This document shows positions 30,239-42,854 of a DNA stretch of 64,000 bases, in pieces. How positions within the stretch are numbered: the first letter of the stretch is position 1; the number at the start of each line of letters is the position of its first letter. This DNA comes from Symbiodinium natans (Eukaryota > Sar > Dinophyceae > Suessiales > Symbiodiniaceae), in NCBI GenBank assembly GCA_905221605.1, contig CAJNDS010002236.1, positions 248,001-312,000 on the forward strand. Reading direction: 5' to 3'. A program made the translations under genes and the position numbers. The notes below the pieces were generated by a model. That model had not been told where the DNA came from. It made no database searches and was given only the letters and a program-made list of their open reading frames with translations.

Positions 30239-31483
30239 CTACGTGGCCGACGCGAGAGGGCGTGGCTGGGACCGATGTGAGGCGACCAAGCCCTCGAGTG
30301 CCTATCGCGCCCTTTGCCTCTCAAGATACAAGCAAACTACTAACAGACAAGCGAAAGAAAGCTAAAGTACGAGGAGGCAGAAGGCATGTGCCCGAAGCAC
30401 GCCGCGATTGCACCCTCATCGGAGCTGGAAAACTCTGAAATTCGGAACTCGCCCAACAAGTACCCTATCAAGACCTCAAGCCCTAAGCCCTAAGCCTTGT
30501 TACAAGCCCTCCAAGCCCCAAACCCTCATTGGCCCCAACTGTTAACTTCCGAACCTCAAGGCTTTTTGCTCGTAAAGCCGAGCGCATGTCGGTCAGGGCT
30601 CCCGGCCACGGCCGCGGCCGGGCGAGACTCCTCGTCATGGCCAGACCACCGGCCTCACGCAGGAAGCAGCTTTGGATGTCTAGGTCTGGGTTGGTGGGGC
30701 TCGTAAAGGGGGGTATACAAAACTCGGAGGGCTTGCCAGAAAAAGGGCCTTTTGGGGATTTTTTGGGGCATAGGATTGAGGGAAGCGTTCGTCTGTTGCG
30801 GCTAGCACAGCTGGCAGTTTTTTTGGGGGGCTTAGGGTCCCAGGGGTTCCAAGCGCCCAGTACAAAGCTCTGCAGTACTTCTCCGAGTGCTTCCCTGGGG
30901 TTTAAAGCTTGCGTTCATTCCGAATCCTTGCCCAGAGTGCAACCTGGCCACCACGCGTCGCCACATGGCTGCCGCAGGACTTGGGATGCTCCCTCTCTCT
31001 CGCTCTCTCTATCATCTCTATCCCTCTCCCTCTCTTTGCTTACCCATTTACACTACAGACAGCGGCAGGTTGAGTGCTATGTTGACAACTCATGAAAGTT
31101 CACGGGCTTGAGACTTTAAAGGAAGCAGACAATCGGGTTATGGGTCCCTCGGGAGACTTTCGCCTTTTGGGTGCGTCTCGCCTTTGAGGCTTTCATGGCC
31201 AGGGGCGTGGATCCAGAAATGCGTCCTTTCCTCTTCCACGGGCATGCCACACGAACATTTCTGCGCACCAGTTTTGCCACCGCTATGCCATCTGCGCATC
31301 CTGCGGCATCTCCTGACATCACCAAATGGGAATCCCACTATTTGGAGGGTCTGTATAAGGGGCCCTTTACTTTCAAACCGCAAACCCCTAGACTCTAGAC
31401 ACATTGAATTCCAAACTCCTGATTGTGGGCTTCTATGTTAAGGTCTGGCACCTGTCCCCTCCTGCCCCACAGCATCGTGCAAG

Positions 31484-31558
31484 GCAGCATCGGGTACCGC
31501 CAACCCCCCTGGGCTCCTCCGTAAGAAGATCCTCATCCGGGATCACCTGGTGGCTGAA
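31484..31558 (-). CDS. Coding-like island, strand uncertain
   Basis: Minus reads FSHQVIPDEDLLTEEPRGVG after CTACTTCAG; plus reads PPGLLRKKILIRDHLVAE. Assigned to minus by context. Confidence 0.33.
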
Positions 31559-31779
31559 GTAGGGGTTTCGGGTCGAGGGCTTCTGGAGTTTGAGGGTCCT
31601 GGGCTCAGGGCTTACAATGTTTGGGAGCTTGCAGCCCCTGAACCCTAACCCCTAAACCCCCACACTACTTAAGGGCTCGCGCCGCGCTGCAGTACTGCTA
31701 TGACTGCAGTCCCATTGCCTCACCGATGTCCAACCGAAGATTCTTGCCTCAAGGGTTTAGGGTTTATGGGATTTATAGG

Positions 31780-31922
31780 GTTTTTATAGGGCTTATGGGA
31801 TTTATAGGGTTTATAGGGTTTATAGGGTTTATAGGGTTTATCGGGTTTGTAGGGTTTATAGGGTTTATAGGGTTTATAGGGTTTATAGGGTTTATAGGGT
31901 TTATAGGGTTTATAGGGTTTAG
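31780..31922. repeat. TTTATAGGG nonamer array, about 15 units
   Basis: Near-perfect 9-bp units with one TTTATCGGG and one TTTGTAGGG. The repetitive GFI translation is a by-product. Confidence 0.92.
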
Positions 31923-32394
31923 GGTCGCATGCTGCGCTCTTTGAGTGATTGCGGGAGGGTTGAGAATCGAGCTCTGACAGAGAAACCACGTTCAAGGAAT
32001 TTCAGGTTGGCGGTCAGGGCTCAGAACTGTCTAGGGTTTGGGGCTGCATGAGGCTTCTCATGCGAAGGGCTTCGCAAAAGGACTTCAACTTTCTCGGTCA
32101 GACTCAGACTCAACCTCTAGTTGAAGTCTTTCCTAACTTCGGGTCCCCTAGACCCTGTAGAGCCTAAACCCTAAAGCCCTGAAACCCCGCAACCCTCAGC
32201 CCTAAAACCCCAATCAACTCCACAGGCCCCGCTAAATCCTAAACCCTAAACCCTACACCCTACACCCTAAACCCTGACCTAAAAGCAACAAGCTCGCGGA
32301 AAACAGCTGGGCTCCACTGCCCAGAGCCTCAAGCTCGTATGCCTGAAAGGCACGAATCCATGAGCCCTGAACTATTCAGGGTTGAGGGCTTAGG

Positions 32395-32945
32395 GTTGTT
32401 TAGGGTTTAGTTTAGGGTTTAGTTTAGGGTTTAGGGTTCAGGGTTTTTGGGGGTTTTCTAGGGCTTTATGGGGTGTTATTGGGGCTTTAGGGCTTTAGGG
32501 CGTTATGGGGGGCTTTCTTGCAGCTTTACGGGGCTTTGTGGGGCTTCATGGGGCTTTAAGGGCCTTGCAGCGTTCATAGGGATTGGGTTGATAGAGTTCA
32601 TAGGGTTTAAGAGGATTTCTAGGGTTTGCAGCTGCCAGGCTCGGAGGCGGAGGGGCTGAACCCTCAACCCCTTAACCCTAAACCCCCTAAACCCTAAACC
32701 CTAAACCCTAAACCCCCCAAACCCTAAACACTAAATCTCCTAAAACACGATATTCAGTAGATGATTAGATCCGCCTCTACATCCTCACCTTATACGGCCA
32801 CATCCCAGGCCCGCACCTACAATGCCTTCATGAGGCCCACAATCCGAAACTGACCCTGCCTGGACCCTAAGGTTTAGGGTTAGGGTTTAGGGTTTAGGGT
32901 TTAAGGATTAGGGTTTAGGGTTTAGGGTTTAGGGTTTAGGGTTTA
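32395..32945. repeat. Scattered TTTAGGG and CCCTAAA tracts
   Basis: Short tracts at 32395-32440 (TTTAGGG), 32660-32735 (CCCTAAA) and 32870-32945 (TTTAGGG), with no supported gene between them. Confidence 0.8.
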
Positions 32946-32990
32946 AATCTAACAAAGGCCCTGAATGTCAACTCGGCATGCTGAGGGCAC

Positions 32991-33052
32991 CTGTCGCGAG
33001 CTCCTCAGCTGGGCCATGGCGCGCGTTGCGGCAGCCGAGAACGTCGCCCGTT
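32991..33052 (-). CDS. Coding-like island (exon)
   Basis: TFSAAATRAMAQLRSSRQ on the minus strand, from a GCGCAG acceptor to a CAG|GTGCCC donor. The plus strand is open as well. It lies 0.2 kb from the downstream edge of the tandem CBM1 array. Confidence 0.35.
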
Positions 33053-33576
33053 CTGCGCTCAGGGAATTAGGGTTTAGGGTTTAGGGTGGGCATGCGCGAA
33101 GGATTCCGGGTGTTTGAGGAGTGGGATTTTGGGTCGGACGACAACAAGGGACAAGAGGTTGCTCAAATGTCGGAATGGGACTTAGACTTAGACACGAGCT
33201 AGGCAGCCGAGCATGGTTGGTTTGGGTTTCTTACTTGGGTGGATATCGATGATGTGGCCCAATTAAGAGCAGTCAGCGCAAGCGGCAGATGGCAGCCAGC
33301 AGCAAGCGAGCTCTTTCGCACTTGCCTTCGCATGCTGACCAGGAGTCGTGCACAATGTCTACGGTGCTCTCCCTCAAGCCGACCGAATCTTTACCATCGG
33401 TTCGAAAGGAGTAGGAGAGTCGACTGTACAAAAGCTACACTCCCGTCTTCGCAGGGGTCTGGCATGCTCGGACTCTAAGTGCGACCGCACTCTAGGTGCG
33501 ACTGTACAGAACACAATGCAATTCTCGGATTTTCACATTTGATAGCCCAAAGTAACAGCGTCACTACAGCAGACTC

Positions 33577-34383
33577 CTAGACAAGAACGTCGCCTGGGGA
33601 GATGCCTTTCACATCGTCCACCTTGTCCGACGACTCCGTCAACCTCCTCTGGCTCAGCTGCATGACACCACGGCACATTCCGACCGGACCCTTCCCCTCA
33701 ATCTGCCAGTGTGTCCAGCTAGCAATGGAGTGGAAGTTGAAGTAGTACTTCGAGGGGTTGGAGGCAATGTCCTTGAGCCGAGATCCCAACGTGAAGGCAG
33801 CGTTCTGCTCTCCATCTACGAAGTTGCCCTGCATGTCAGACATCAAAGCGGCACGGTTGGCATAGTGGGCGCAGGGCGTCTTGTACTTGCTCCCGTCCGC
33901 AATGAAGCCAGGGCCGTTCTCGCCGCAGAAGTTGATCACTGGGGGGCCCGAGCCGTTGACGCCGTCCCCGTCAGAGGCCAGGTGGATGTGCGACGCGATG
34001 AGCTGTGTCCGACCGCCAAGGACATTCGCAGTGCAATGCATGCCGCTGTGGCTGCAGAGCTTGCAATCCACGTAGGCCGTGGCTTCACTGTCAGGATTGC
34101 TGGGGAACGACTGAACCAGCGTGTTGAAGCTGAGCTCACTGAACATGTGGTAGCACTCATCCTCTGCCACGGGCTTGGGCTGCTCCGGCGGTGCTATGGA
34201 ACCCTTAGGCACGCACTGCGAGTACCAGGAGTTCATCTGCGAGCAGCTGAAGCCAGAAGGGCAGCATGTCGGACCGGCCCAGCCAGTGCCGCCACATTGG
34301 ACCCATGCAGTGGCGCAGGCGGCACCGGCGTCAGAGATGGGCAGTGCGGCAGCAAGGGTCAACAGCAGCGACCGGAACGCCAT
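33577..34383 (-). CDS. Secreted CBM1-CHRD protein, copy a (downstream end of array)
   Basis: 268 residues, intronless. Residues 1-21 are a signal peptide ([20 protein letters not shown]). Residues 23-58 are a fungal-type cellulose-binding domain, CBM1, with the QCGG-x-GWAGPT core, six cysteines, and Trp27, Trp53 and Tyr54 for the flat binding face. A short Pro/Glu linker follows. Residues about 76-243 match the CHRD pattern: HIH at 132-134, a Gly/Pro-rich loop, YYFNFHS at 213-219 and a closing CRGVMQL at 237-243. The ATG of MAFRS is preferred because the in-frame extension begins at a non-ATG codon in sister copies and one copy lacks it. Role inferred: binding wall or thecal cellulose outside the cell. 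Confidence 0.9.
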   Translation of the reverse strand: MAFRSLLLTLAAALPISDAGAACATAWVQCGGTGWAGPTCCPSGFSCSQMNSWYSQCVPKGSIAPPEQPKPVAEDECYHMFSELSFNTLVQSFPSNPDSEATAYVDCKLCSHSGMHCTANVLGGRTQLIASHIHLASDGDGVNGSGPPVINFCGENGPGFIADGSKYKTPCAHYANRAALMSDMQGNFVDGEQNAAFTLGSRLKDIASNPSKYYFNFHSIASWTHWQIEGKGPVGMCRGVMQLSQRRLTESSDKVDDVKGISPGDVLV

Positions 34384-34972
34384 GCCTGCAAGAGACCACT
34401 CGAGCAAGGATGCTTGTCCTGTGGAGACTATACAATTCCAGAACCCTGAGGACCACCAGCAGCAACATGCATTCACATACAATGCTAGAACTGCTAAGTT
34501 TCACGGGTTCTTCTTGACTGCACGTATCAAAGACTGATTTCCTGTGTCGAGATACTGAAAAAAAACATGTTTCCACAATCGTTGTACTCAAATACACCAT
34601 AACTATAACCAGAAATTTGCGACAAACAGTAGAATGCATAGTGGATGATGTCTGGCCCAAAGAGCAGTCAGCGCAAGCAGCAGATGGCAGCCAGCAGCAA
34701 GCGAGCTCTTTCGCACTTGCCTTCGCATGCTGACCAGGAGTCGTGCACAATGTCTACGGTGCTCTCCCTCAAGCCGACCGAATCTTTACCATCGGTTCGA
34801 ATGGAGTAGGAGAGTCGACTGTACAAAAAGCTACACTCCCGTCTTCGCAGGGGTCTGGCATACTCGGACTCTAAGTGCGACTGCACTCTAGGTGCGACTG
34901 TACAGAACACAATGCAATTCTCGGATTTTCACATTTGATAGCCCAAAGTAACAGCGTCACTACAGCAGACTC

Positions 34973-35779
34973 CTAGACAAGAACGTCGCCTGGGGAGATG
35001 CCTTTCACATCGTCCACCTTGTCCGACGACTCCGTCAACCTCCTCTGGCTCAGCTGCATGACACCACGGCACATTCCGACCGGACCCTTCCCCTCAATCT
35101 GCCAGTGTGTCCAGCTAGCAATGGAGTGGAAGTTGAAGTAGTACTTCGAGGGGTTGGAGGCAATGTCCTTGAGCCGAGATCCCAACGTGAAGGCAGCGTT
35201 CTGCTCTCCATCTACGAAGTTGCCCTGCATGTCAGACATCAAAGCGGCACGGTTGGCATAATGGGCGCAGGGCGTCTTGTACTTGCTCCCGTCCGCAATG
35301 AAGCCAGGGCCATTCTCGCCGCAGAAGTTGATCACTGGGGGGCCCGAGCCGTTGACGCCGTCCCCGTCAGAGGCCAGGTGGATGTGCGACGCGATGAGCT
35401 GTGTCCGACCGCCAAGGACATTCGCAGTGCAATGCATGCCGCTGTGGCTGCAGAGCTTGCAATCCACGTAGGCCGTGGCTTCACTGTCAGGATTGCTGGG
35501 GAACGACTGAACCAGCGTGTTGAAGCTGAGCTCGCTGAACATGTGGTAGCACTCATCCTCTGCCACGGGCTTGGGCTGCTCCGGCGGTGCTATGGAACCC
35601 TTAGGCACGCACTGCGAGTACCAGGAGTTCATCTGCGAGCAGCTGAAGCCAGAAGGGCAGCATGTCGGACCGGCCCAGCCAGTGCCGCCACATTGGACCC
35701 ATGCAGTGGCGCAAGCGGCACCGGCGTCAGAGATGGGCAGTGCGGCAGCAAGGGTCAACAGCAGCGATCGGAACGCCAT
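34973..35779 (-). CDS. Secreted CBM1-CHRD protein, copy b
   Basis: 268 residues, the same protein as copy a. Here the in-frame codon used upstream in other copies as a possible near-cognate start is TTA, which supports the MAFRS start. Differences from its neighbours are mostly silent. The spacer upstream (to copy c) is 518 bp. Confidence 0.9.
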   Translation of the reverse strand: MAFRSLLLTLAAALPISDAGAACATAWVQCGGTGWAGPTCCPSGFSCSQMNSWYSQCVPKGSIAPPEQPKPVAEDECYHMFSELSFNTLVQSFPSNPDSEATAYVDCKLCSHSGMHCTANVLGGRTQLIASHIHLASDGDGVNGSGPPVINFCGENGPGFIADGSKYKTPCAHYANRAALMSDMQGNFVDGEQNAAFTLGSRLKDIASNPSKYYFNFHSIASWTHWQIEGKGPVGMCRGVMQLSQRRLTESSDKVDDVKGISPGDVLV

Positions 35780-36297
35780 GCTTGCAAGAGACCACTCGAG
35801 TAAGGACGCTTGTCCTGTGGAGACTATACAATGTCAGAACCCTGAGAACCACCGGCAGCAACATGCATTCACACAAAATGCCAGAACTGCAGTGCTCAAG
35901 TTTCACGCAGTCTTCTTGACTGCACGTATGAAAAACTTTTGTGGTAAACAATAATACGTGTGTCCGATGATGTCGGGCCCAAAAAAGAGCAGTCAGCGCA
36001 AGCGGCAGATGGCAGCCAGCAGCAAGCGAGCTCTTTCGCACTTGCCTTCGCATGCTGACCAGGAGTCGTGCACAATGTCTACGGTGCTCTCCCTCAAGCC
36101 GACCGAATCTTTACCATCGGTTCGAATGGAGTAGGAGAGTCGACTGTACAAAAAGCTACACTCCCGTCTTCGCAGGGGTCTGGCATACTCGGACTCTAAG
36201 TGCGACTGCACTCTAGGTGCGACTGTACAGAACACAATGCAATTCTCGGATTTTCACATTTGATAGCCGAAAGTAACAGCGTCACTACAGCAGACTC

Positions 36298-37101
36298 CTA
36301 GACAAGAACGTCGCCTGGGGAGATGCCTTTCACATCGTCCACCTTGTCCGACGACTCCGTCAACCTCCTCTGGCTCAGCTGCATGACACCACGGCACATT
36401 CCGACCGGACCCTTCCCCTCAATCTGCCAGTGTGTCCAGCTAGCAATGGAGTGGAAGTTGAAGTAGTACTTCGAGGGGTTGGAGGCAATGTCCTTGAGCC
36501 GAGATCCCAACGTGAAGGCAGCGTTCTGCTCTCCATCTACGAAGTTGCCCTGCATGTCAGACATCAAAGCGGCACGGTTGGCATAATGGGCGCAGGGCGT
36601 CTTGTACTTGCTCCCGTCCGCAATGAAGCCAGGGCCATTCTCGCCGCAGAAGTTGATCACTGGGGGGCCCGAGCCGTTGACGCCGTCCCCGTCAGAGGCC
36701 AGGTGGATGTGCGACGCGATGAGCTGTGTCCGACCGCCAAGGACATTCGCAGTGCAATGCATGCCGCTGTGGCTGCAGAGCTTGCAATCCACGTAGGCCG
36801 TGGCTTCACTGTCAGGATTGCTGGGGAACGACTGAACCAGCGTGTTGAAGCTGAGCTCACTGAACATGTGGTAGCACTCATCCTCTGCCACGGGCTTGGG
36901 CTGCTCCGGCGGTGCTATGGAACCCTTAGGCACGCACTGCGAGTACCAGGAGTTCATCTGCGAGCAGCTGAAGCCAGAAGGGCAGCATGTCGGACCGGCC
37001 CAGCCAGTGCCGCCACATTGGACCCATGCAGTGGCGCAAGCGGCACCGGCGTCAGAGATGGGCAGTGCGGCAGCGGTCAACAGCAGCGATCGGAACGCCA
37101 T
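36298..37101 (-). CDS. Secreted CBM1-CHRD protein, copy c
   Basis: 267 residues: one leucine codon is missing in the signal peptide ([11 protein letters not shown] instead of [12 protein letters not shown]), which should not harm secretion. The mature protein is unchanged. The spacer upstream is 495 bp and lacks a few bases found in other spacers near 37170. Confidence 0.9.
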   Translation of the reverse strand: MAFRSLLLTAAALPISDAGAACATAWVQCGGTGWAGPTCCPSGFSCSQMNSWYSQCVPKGSIAPPEQPKPVAEDECYHMFSELSFNTLVQSFPSNPDSEATAYVDCKLCSHSGMHCTANVLGGRTQLIASHIHLASDGDGVNGSGPPVINFCGENGPGFIADGSKYKTPCAHYANRAALMSDMQGNFVDGEQNAAFTLGSRLKDIASNPSKYYFNFHSIASWTHWQIEGKGPVGMCRGVMQLSQRRLTESSDKVDDVKGISPGDVLV

Positions 37102-37596
37102 GCTTGCAAGAGACCACTCGAGCAAGGATGCTTGTCCTGTGGAGACTATACAATTTCAGAACCCTGAGAACGGCAGCAACATGCATTCACACAAAATGCC
37201 AGAACTGCAGTGCTCAAGTTTCACGCAGTCTTCTTGACTGCACGTATGAAAGACTTTTGTGGTAAACCGATGATGTCTGGCCCAAAGAGCAGGCAGCGCA
37301 AGCAGCAGATGGCAGCCAGCAGCAAGCGAGCTCTTTCGCACTTGCCTTCGCATGCTGACCAGGAGTCGTGCACAATGTCTACGGTGCTCTCCCTCAAGCC
37401 GACCGAATCTTTACCATCGGTTCGAAAGGAGTAGGAGAGTCGACTGTACAAAAGCTACACTCCCGTCTTCGCAGGGGTCTGGCATGCTCGGACTCTAAGT
37501 GCGACCGCACTCTAGGTGCGACTGTACAGAACACAATGCAATTCTCGGATTTTCACATTTGATAGCCCAAAGTAACAGCGTCACTACAGCAGACTC

Positions 37597-38403
37597 CTAG
37601 ACAAGAACGTTGCCTGGGGAGATGCCTTTCACATCGTCCACCTTGTCCGACGACTCCGTCAACCTCCTCTGGCTCAGCTGCATGACACCACGGCACATTC
37701 CGACCGGACCCTTCCCCTCAATCTGCCAGTGTGTCCAGCTAGCAATGGAGTGGAAGTTGAAGTAGTACTTCGAGGGGTTGGAGGCAATGTCCTTGAGCCG
37801 AGATCCCAACGTGAAGGCAGCGTTCTGCTCTCCATCTACGAAGTTGCCCTGCATGTCAGACATCAAAGCGGCACGGTTGGCATAATGGGCGCAGGGCGTC
37901 TTGTACTTGCTCCCGTCCGCAATGAAGCCAGGGCCGTTCTCGCCGCAGAAGTTGATCACTGGGGGGCCCGAGCCGTTGACGCCGTCCCCGTCAGAGGCCA
38001 GGTGGATGTGCGACGCGATGAGCTGTGTCCGACCGCCAAGGACATTCGCAGTGCAATGCATGCCGCTGTGGCTGCAGAGCTTGCAATCCACGTAGGCCGT
38101 GGCTTCACTGTCAGGATTGCTGGGGAACGACTGAACCAGCGTGTTGAAGCTGAGCTCACTAAACATGTGGTAGCACTCATCCTCTGCCACGGGCTTGGGC
38201 TGCGCTGGCGGTGCTATGGAACCCTTAGGCACGCACTGCGAGTACCAGGAGTTCATCTGCGAGCAGCTGAAGCCAGAAGGGCAGCATGTCGGACCGGCCC
38301 AGCCAGTGCCGCCACATTGGACCCATGCAGTGGCGCAGGCGGCACCGGCGTCAGAGATGGGCAGTGCGGCAGCAAGGGTCAACAGCAGCGACCGGAACGC
38401 CAT
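37597..38403 (-). CDS. Secreted CBM1-CHRD protein, copy d
   Basis: 268 residues. It shares with copy e an Ala for Glu change in the linker (PPAQPKP) and an Asn for Asp change near the C-terminus (SPGNVLV); the two units look like the product of the most recent duplication. CBM1 and CHRD residues are intact. Confidence 0.9.
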   Translation of the reverse strand: MAFRSLLLTLAAALPISDAGAACATAWVQCGGTGWAGPTCCPSGFSCSQMNSWYSQCVPKGSIAPPAQPKPVAEDECYHMFSELSFNTLVQSFPSNPDSEATAYVDCKLCSHSGMHCTANVLGGRTQLIASHIHLASDGDGVNGSGPPVINFCGENGPGFIADGSKYKTPCAHYANRAALMSDMQGNFVDGEQNAAFTLGSRLKDIASNPSKYYFNFHSIASWTHWQIEGKGPVGMCRGVMQLSQRRLTESSDKVDDVKGISPGNVLV

Positions 38404-38927
38404 GCTTGCAAGAGACCACTCGAGCAAGGACGCTTGTCCTGTGGAGACTATACAACTTCAGAGCCCTGAGAACCACCGGCAGCAACATGCATTCACACAC
38501 AATGCCAGAACTGCAGTGCTCAAGTTTCACGCAGTCTTCTTGACTGCACGTATGAAAAACTTTTGTGGTAAACAATAATACGTGTGTCCGATGATGTCGG
38601 GCCCAAAAAAGAGCAGTCAGCGCAAGGCGCAAGCAGCAGATGGCAGCCAGCAGCAAGCGAGCTCTTTCGCACTTGCCTTCGCATGCTGACCAGGAGTCGT
38701 GCACAATGTCTACGCTGCTCTCCCTCAAGCCGACCGAATCTTTACCATCGGTTCGAATGGAGTAGGAGAGTCGACTGTACAAAAGCTACACTCCCGTCTT
38801 CGCAGGGGTCTGGCATACTCGGACTCTAAGTGCGACCGCACTCTAGGTGCGACTGTACAGAACACAATGCAATTCTCGGATTTTCACATTTGATAGCCCA
38901 AAGTAACAGCGTCACTACAGCAGACTC

Positions 38928-39734
38928 CTAGACAAGAACGTTGCCTGGGGAGATGCCTTTCACATCGTCCACCTTGTCCGACGACTCCGTCAACCTCCTC
39001 TGGCTCAGCTGCATGACACCACGGCACATTCCGACCGGACCCTTCCCCTCAATCTGCCAGTGTGTCCAGCTAGCAATGGAGTGGAAGTTGAAGTAGTACT
39101 TCGAGGGGTTGGAGGCAATGTCCTTGAGCCGAGATCCCAACGTGAAGGCAGCGTTCTGCTCTCCATCTACGAAGTTGCCCTGCATGTCAGACATCAAAGC
39201 GGCACGGTTGGCATAATGGGCGCAGGGCGTCTTGTACTTGCTCCCGTCCGCAATGAAGCCAGGGCCGTTCTCGCCGCAGAAGTTGATCACTGGGGGGCCC
39301 GAGCCGTTGACGCCGTCCCCGTCAGAGGCCAGGTGGATGTGCGACGCGATGAGCTGTGTCCGACCGCCAAGGACATTCGCAGTGCAATGCATGCCGCTGT
39401 GGCTGCAGAGCTTGCAATCCACGTAGGCCGTGGCTTCACTGTCAGGATTGCTGGGGAACGACTGAACCAGCGTGTTGAAGCTGAGCTCACTAAACATGTG
39501 GTAGCACTCATCCTCTGCCACGGGCTTGGGCTGCGCTGGCGGTGCTATGGAACCCTTAGGCACGCACTGCGAGTACCAGGAGTTCATCTGCGAGCAGCTG
39601 AAGCCAGAAGGGCAGCATGTCGGACCGGCCCAGCCAGTGCCGCCACATTGGACCCATGCAGTGGCGCAGGCGGCACCGGCGTCAGAGATGGGCAGTGCGG
39701 CAGCAAGGGTCAACAGCAGCGACCGGAACGCCAT
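38928..39734 (-). CDS. Secreted CBM1-CHRD protein, copy e
   Basis: 268 residues, the same protein as copy d and nearly the same spacer upstream (including an extra GCGCAAG duplication in the spacer at 38624 and 39955). All conserved CBM1 and CHRD residues are present. Confidence 0.9.
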   Translation of the reverse strand: MAFRSLLLTLAAALPISDAGAACATAWVQCGGTGWAGPTCCPSGFSCSQMNSWYSQCVPKGSIAPPAQPKPVAEDECYHMFSELSFNTLVQSFPSNPDSEATAYVDCKLCSHSGMHCTANVLGGRTQLIASHIHLASDGDGVNGSGPPVINFCGENGPGFIADGSKYKTPCAHYANRAALMSDMQGNFVDGEQNAAFTLGSRLKDIASNPSKYYFNFHSIASWTHWQIEGKGPVGMCRGVMQLSQRRLTESSDKVDDVKGISPGNVLV

Positions 39735-40214
39735 GCTTGCAAGAGACCACTCGAGCAAGGACGCTTGTCCTGTGGAGACTATACAACTTCAGAGCCCTGA
39801 GAACCACCGGCAGCAACATGCATTCACACAAAATGCCAGAACTGCAGTGCTCCAGTTTCACGCAGTCTTCTTGACTGCACGTATGAAAAACTTTTGTGGT
39901 AAACAATAATACGTGTGTCCGATGATGTCGGGCCCAAAAAAGAGCAGTCAGCGCAAGGCGCAAGCAGCAGATGGCAGCCAGCAGCAAGCGAGCTCTTTCG
40001 CACTTGCCTTCGCATGCTGACCAGGAGTCGTGCACAATGTCTACGGTGCTCTCCCTCAAGCCGACCGAATCTTTACCATCGGTTCGAAAGGAGTAGGAGA
40101 GTCGACTGTACAAAAAGCTACACTCCACTCTAGGTGCGACTGTACAGAACACAATGCAATTCTCGGATTTTCACATTTGATAGCCCAAAGTAACAGCGTC
40201 ACTACAGCAGATTC

Positions 40215-41021
40215 CTAGACAAGAACGTCGCCTGGGGAGATGCCTTTCACATCGTCCACCTTGTCCGACGACTCCGTCAACCTCCTCTGGCTCAGCTGCA
40301 TGACGCCACGGCACATTCCGACCGGACCCTTCCCCTCAATCTGCCAGTGTGTCCAGCTAGCAATGGAGTGGAAGTTGAAGTAGTACTTCGAGGGGTTGGA
40401 GGCAATGTCCTTGAGCCGAGATCCCAACGTGAAGGCAGCGTTCTGCTCTCCATCTACGAAGTTGCCCTGCATGTCAGACATCAAAGCGGCACGGTTGGCA
40501 TAATGAGCGCAGGGCGTCTTGTACTTGCTCCCGTCCGCAATGAAGCCAGGGCCATTCTCGCCGCAGAAGTTGATCACTGGGGGGCCCGAGCCGTTGACGC
40601 CGTCCCCGTCAGAGGCCAGGTGGATGTGCGACGCGATGAGCTGTGTCCGACCGCCAAGGACATTCGCAGTGCAATGCATGCCGCTGTGGCTGCAGAGCTT
40701 GCAATCCACGTAGGCCGTGGCTTCACTGTCAGGATTGCTGGGGAACGACTGAACCAGCGTGTTGAAGCTGAGCTCACTGAACATGTGGTAGCACTCATCC
40801 TCTGCCACGGGCTTGGGCTGCGCTGGCGGTGCTATGGAACCCTTAGGCACGCACTGCGAGTACCAGGAGTTCATCTGCGAGCAGCTGAAGCCAGAAGGGC
40901 AGCATGTCGGACCGGCCCAGCCAGTGCCGCCACATTGGACCCACGCAGTGGCGCAGGCGGCACCGGCGTCAGAGATGGGCAGTGCGGCAGCAACGGTCAA
41001 CAGCAGCGACCGGAGCGCCAT
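40215..41021 (-). CDS. Secreted CBM1-CHRD protein, copy f
   Basis: 268 residues. The signal peptide differs ([17 protein letters not shown]); the linker has Ala (PPAQPKP) and the C-terminus Asp. The spacer downstream of this gene is the one that lost about 45 bp. Confidence 0.9.
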   Translation of the reverse strand: MALRSLLLTVAAALPISDAGAACATAWVQCGGTGWAGPTCCPSGFSCSQMNSWYSQCVPKGSIAPPAQPKPVAEDECYHMFSELSFNTLVQSFPSNPDSEATAYVDCKLCSHSGMHCTANVLGGRTQLIASHIHLASDGDGVNGSGPPVINFCGENGPGFIADGSKYKTPCAHYANRAALMSDMQGNFVDGEQNAAFTLGSRLKDIASNPSKYYFNFHSIASWTHWQIEGKGPVGMCRGVMQLSQRRLTESSDKVDDVKGISPGDVLV

Positions 41022-41535
41022 GCTTGCAAGAGACCACTCGAGCAAGGATGCTTGTCCTGTGGAGACTATACAATTTCAGAACCCTGAGAACCACCGGCAG
41101 CGACATGCATTCACACAAAATGCCAGAATTGCAGTGCTCAAGTTTCACGGAGTCTTCTTGACTGCACGTATGAAAACTTTTGTGGTAAACAGTAATACAT
41201 GTGTCCGATGATGTCTGGCCCAAAAGAGCAGTCAGCGCAAGCAGCAGATGGCAGCCAGCAGCAAGCGAGCTCTTTCGCACTTGCCTTCGCATGCTGACCA
41301 GGAGTCGTGCACAATGTCTACGCTGCTCTCCCTCAAGCCGACCGAATCTTTACCATCGGTTCGAATGGAGTAGGAGAGTCGACTGTACAAAAGCTACACT
41401 CCCGTCTTCGCAGGGGTCTGGCATACTCGGACTCTAAGTGCGACCGCACTCTAGGTGCGACTGTACAGAACACAATGCAATTCTCGGATTTTCACATTTG
41501 ATAGCCCAAAGTAACAGCGTCACTACAGCAGACTC

Positions 41536-42342
41536 CTAGACAAGAACGTCGCCTGGGGAGATGCCTTTCACATCGTCCACCTTGTCCGACGACTCCGTCA
41601 ACCTCCTCTGGCTCAGCTGCATGACGCCACGGCACATTCCGACCGGACCCTTCCCCTCAATCTGCCAGTGTGTCCAGCTAGCAATGGAGTGGAAGTTGAA
41701 GTAGTACTTCGAGGGGTTGGAGGCAATGTCCTTGAGCCGAGATCCCAACGTGAAGGCAGCGTTCTGCTCTCCATCCACGAAGTTGCCCTGCATGTCAGAC
41801 ATCAAAGCGGCACGGTTGGCATAATGGGCGCAGGGCGTCTTGTACTTGCTCCCGTCCGCAATGAAGCCAGGGCCGTTCTCTCCGCAGAAGTTGATCACTG
41901 GGGGGCCCGAGCCGTTGACGCCATCCCCGTCAGAGGCCAGGTGGATGTGCGACGCGATGAGCTGTGTCCGACCGCCAAGGACATTCGCAGTGCAATGCAT
42001 GCCGCTGTGGCTGCAGAGCTTGCAATCCACGTAGGCCGTGGCTTCACTGTCAGGATTGCTGGGGAACGACTGAACCAGCGTGTTGAAGCTGAGCTCACTG
42101 AACATGTGGTAGCACTCATCCTCTGCCACGGGCTTGGGCTGCTCCGGCGGTGCTATGGAACCCTTAGGCACGCACTGCGAGTACCAGGAGTTCATCTGCG
42201 AGCAGCTGAAGCCAGAAGGGCAGCATGTCGGACCGGCCCAGCCAGTGCCGCCACATTGGACCCATGCAGTGGCGCAGGCGGCACCGGCGTCAGAGATGGG
42301 CAGTGCGGCAGCAAGGGTCAACAGCAGCGACCGGAACGCCAT
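41536..42342 (-). CDS. Secreted CBM1-CHRD protein, copy g
   Basis: 268 residues; linker Glu and C-terminal Asp as in copies a-c. It carries private silent changes (for example at 41881 and 41932) and the ATCCAC variant near 41775 shared with copy h. Protein unchanged. Confidence 0.9.
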   Translation of the reverse strand: MAFRSLLLTLAAALPISDAGAACATAWVQCGGTGWAGPTCCPSGFSCSQMNSWYSQCVPKGSIAPPEQPKPVAEDECYHMFSELSFNTLVQSFPSNPDSEATAYVDCKLCSHSGMHCTANVLGGRTQLIASHIHLASDGDGVNGSGPPVINFCGENGPGFIADGSKYKTPCAHYANRAALMSDMQGNFVDGEQNAAFTLGSRLKDIASNPSKYYFNFHSIASWTHWQIEGKGPVGMCRGVMQLSQRRLTESSDKVDDVKGISPGDVLV

Positions 42343-42854
42343 GCTTGCAAGAGACCACTCGAGCAAGGATGCTTGTCCTGTGGAGACTATACAATTTCAG
42401 AACCCTGAGAACCACCGGCAGCAACATGCATTCACACAAAATGCCAGAACTGCAGTGCTCAAGTTTCACGCAGTCTTCTTGACTGCACGTATGAAAACTT
42501 TTGTGGTAAACAATAATACGTGTCCGATGATGTCTGGCCCAAAAGAGCAGTCAGCGCAAGCAGCAGATGGCAGCCAGCAGCAAGCGAGCTCTTTCGCACT
42601 TGCCTTCGCATGCTGACCAGGAGTCGTGCACAATGTCTACGGTGCTCTCCCTCAAGCCGACCGAATCTTTACCATCGGTTCGAAAGGAGTAGGAGAGTCG
42701 ACTGTACAAAAGCTACACTCCCGTCTTCGCAGGGGTCTGGCATACTCGGACTCTAAGTGCGACCGCACTCTAGGTGCGACTGTACAGAACACAATGCAAT
42801 TCTCGGATTTTCACATTTGATAGCCCAAAGTAACAGCGTCACTACAGCAGACTC

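Noticed and set aside
31720-31995. GFI or KPY repeat protein at the nonamer array
   Set aside because: Direct translation of a 9-bp tandem repeat.
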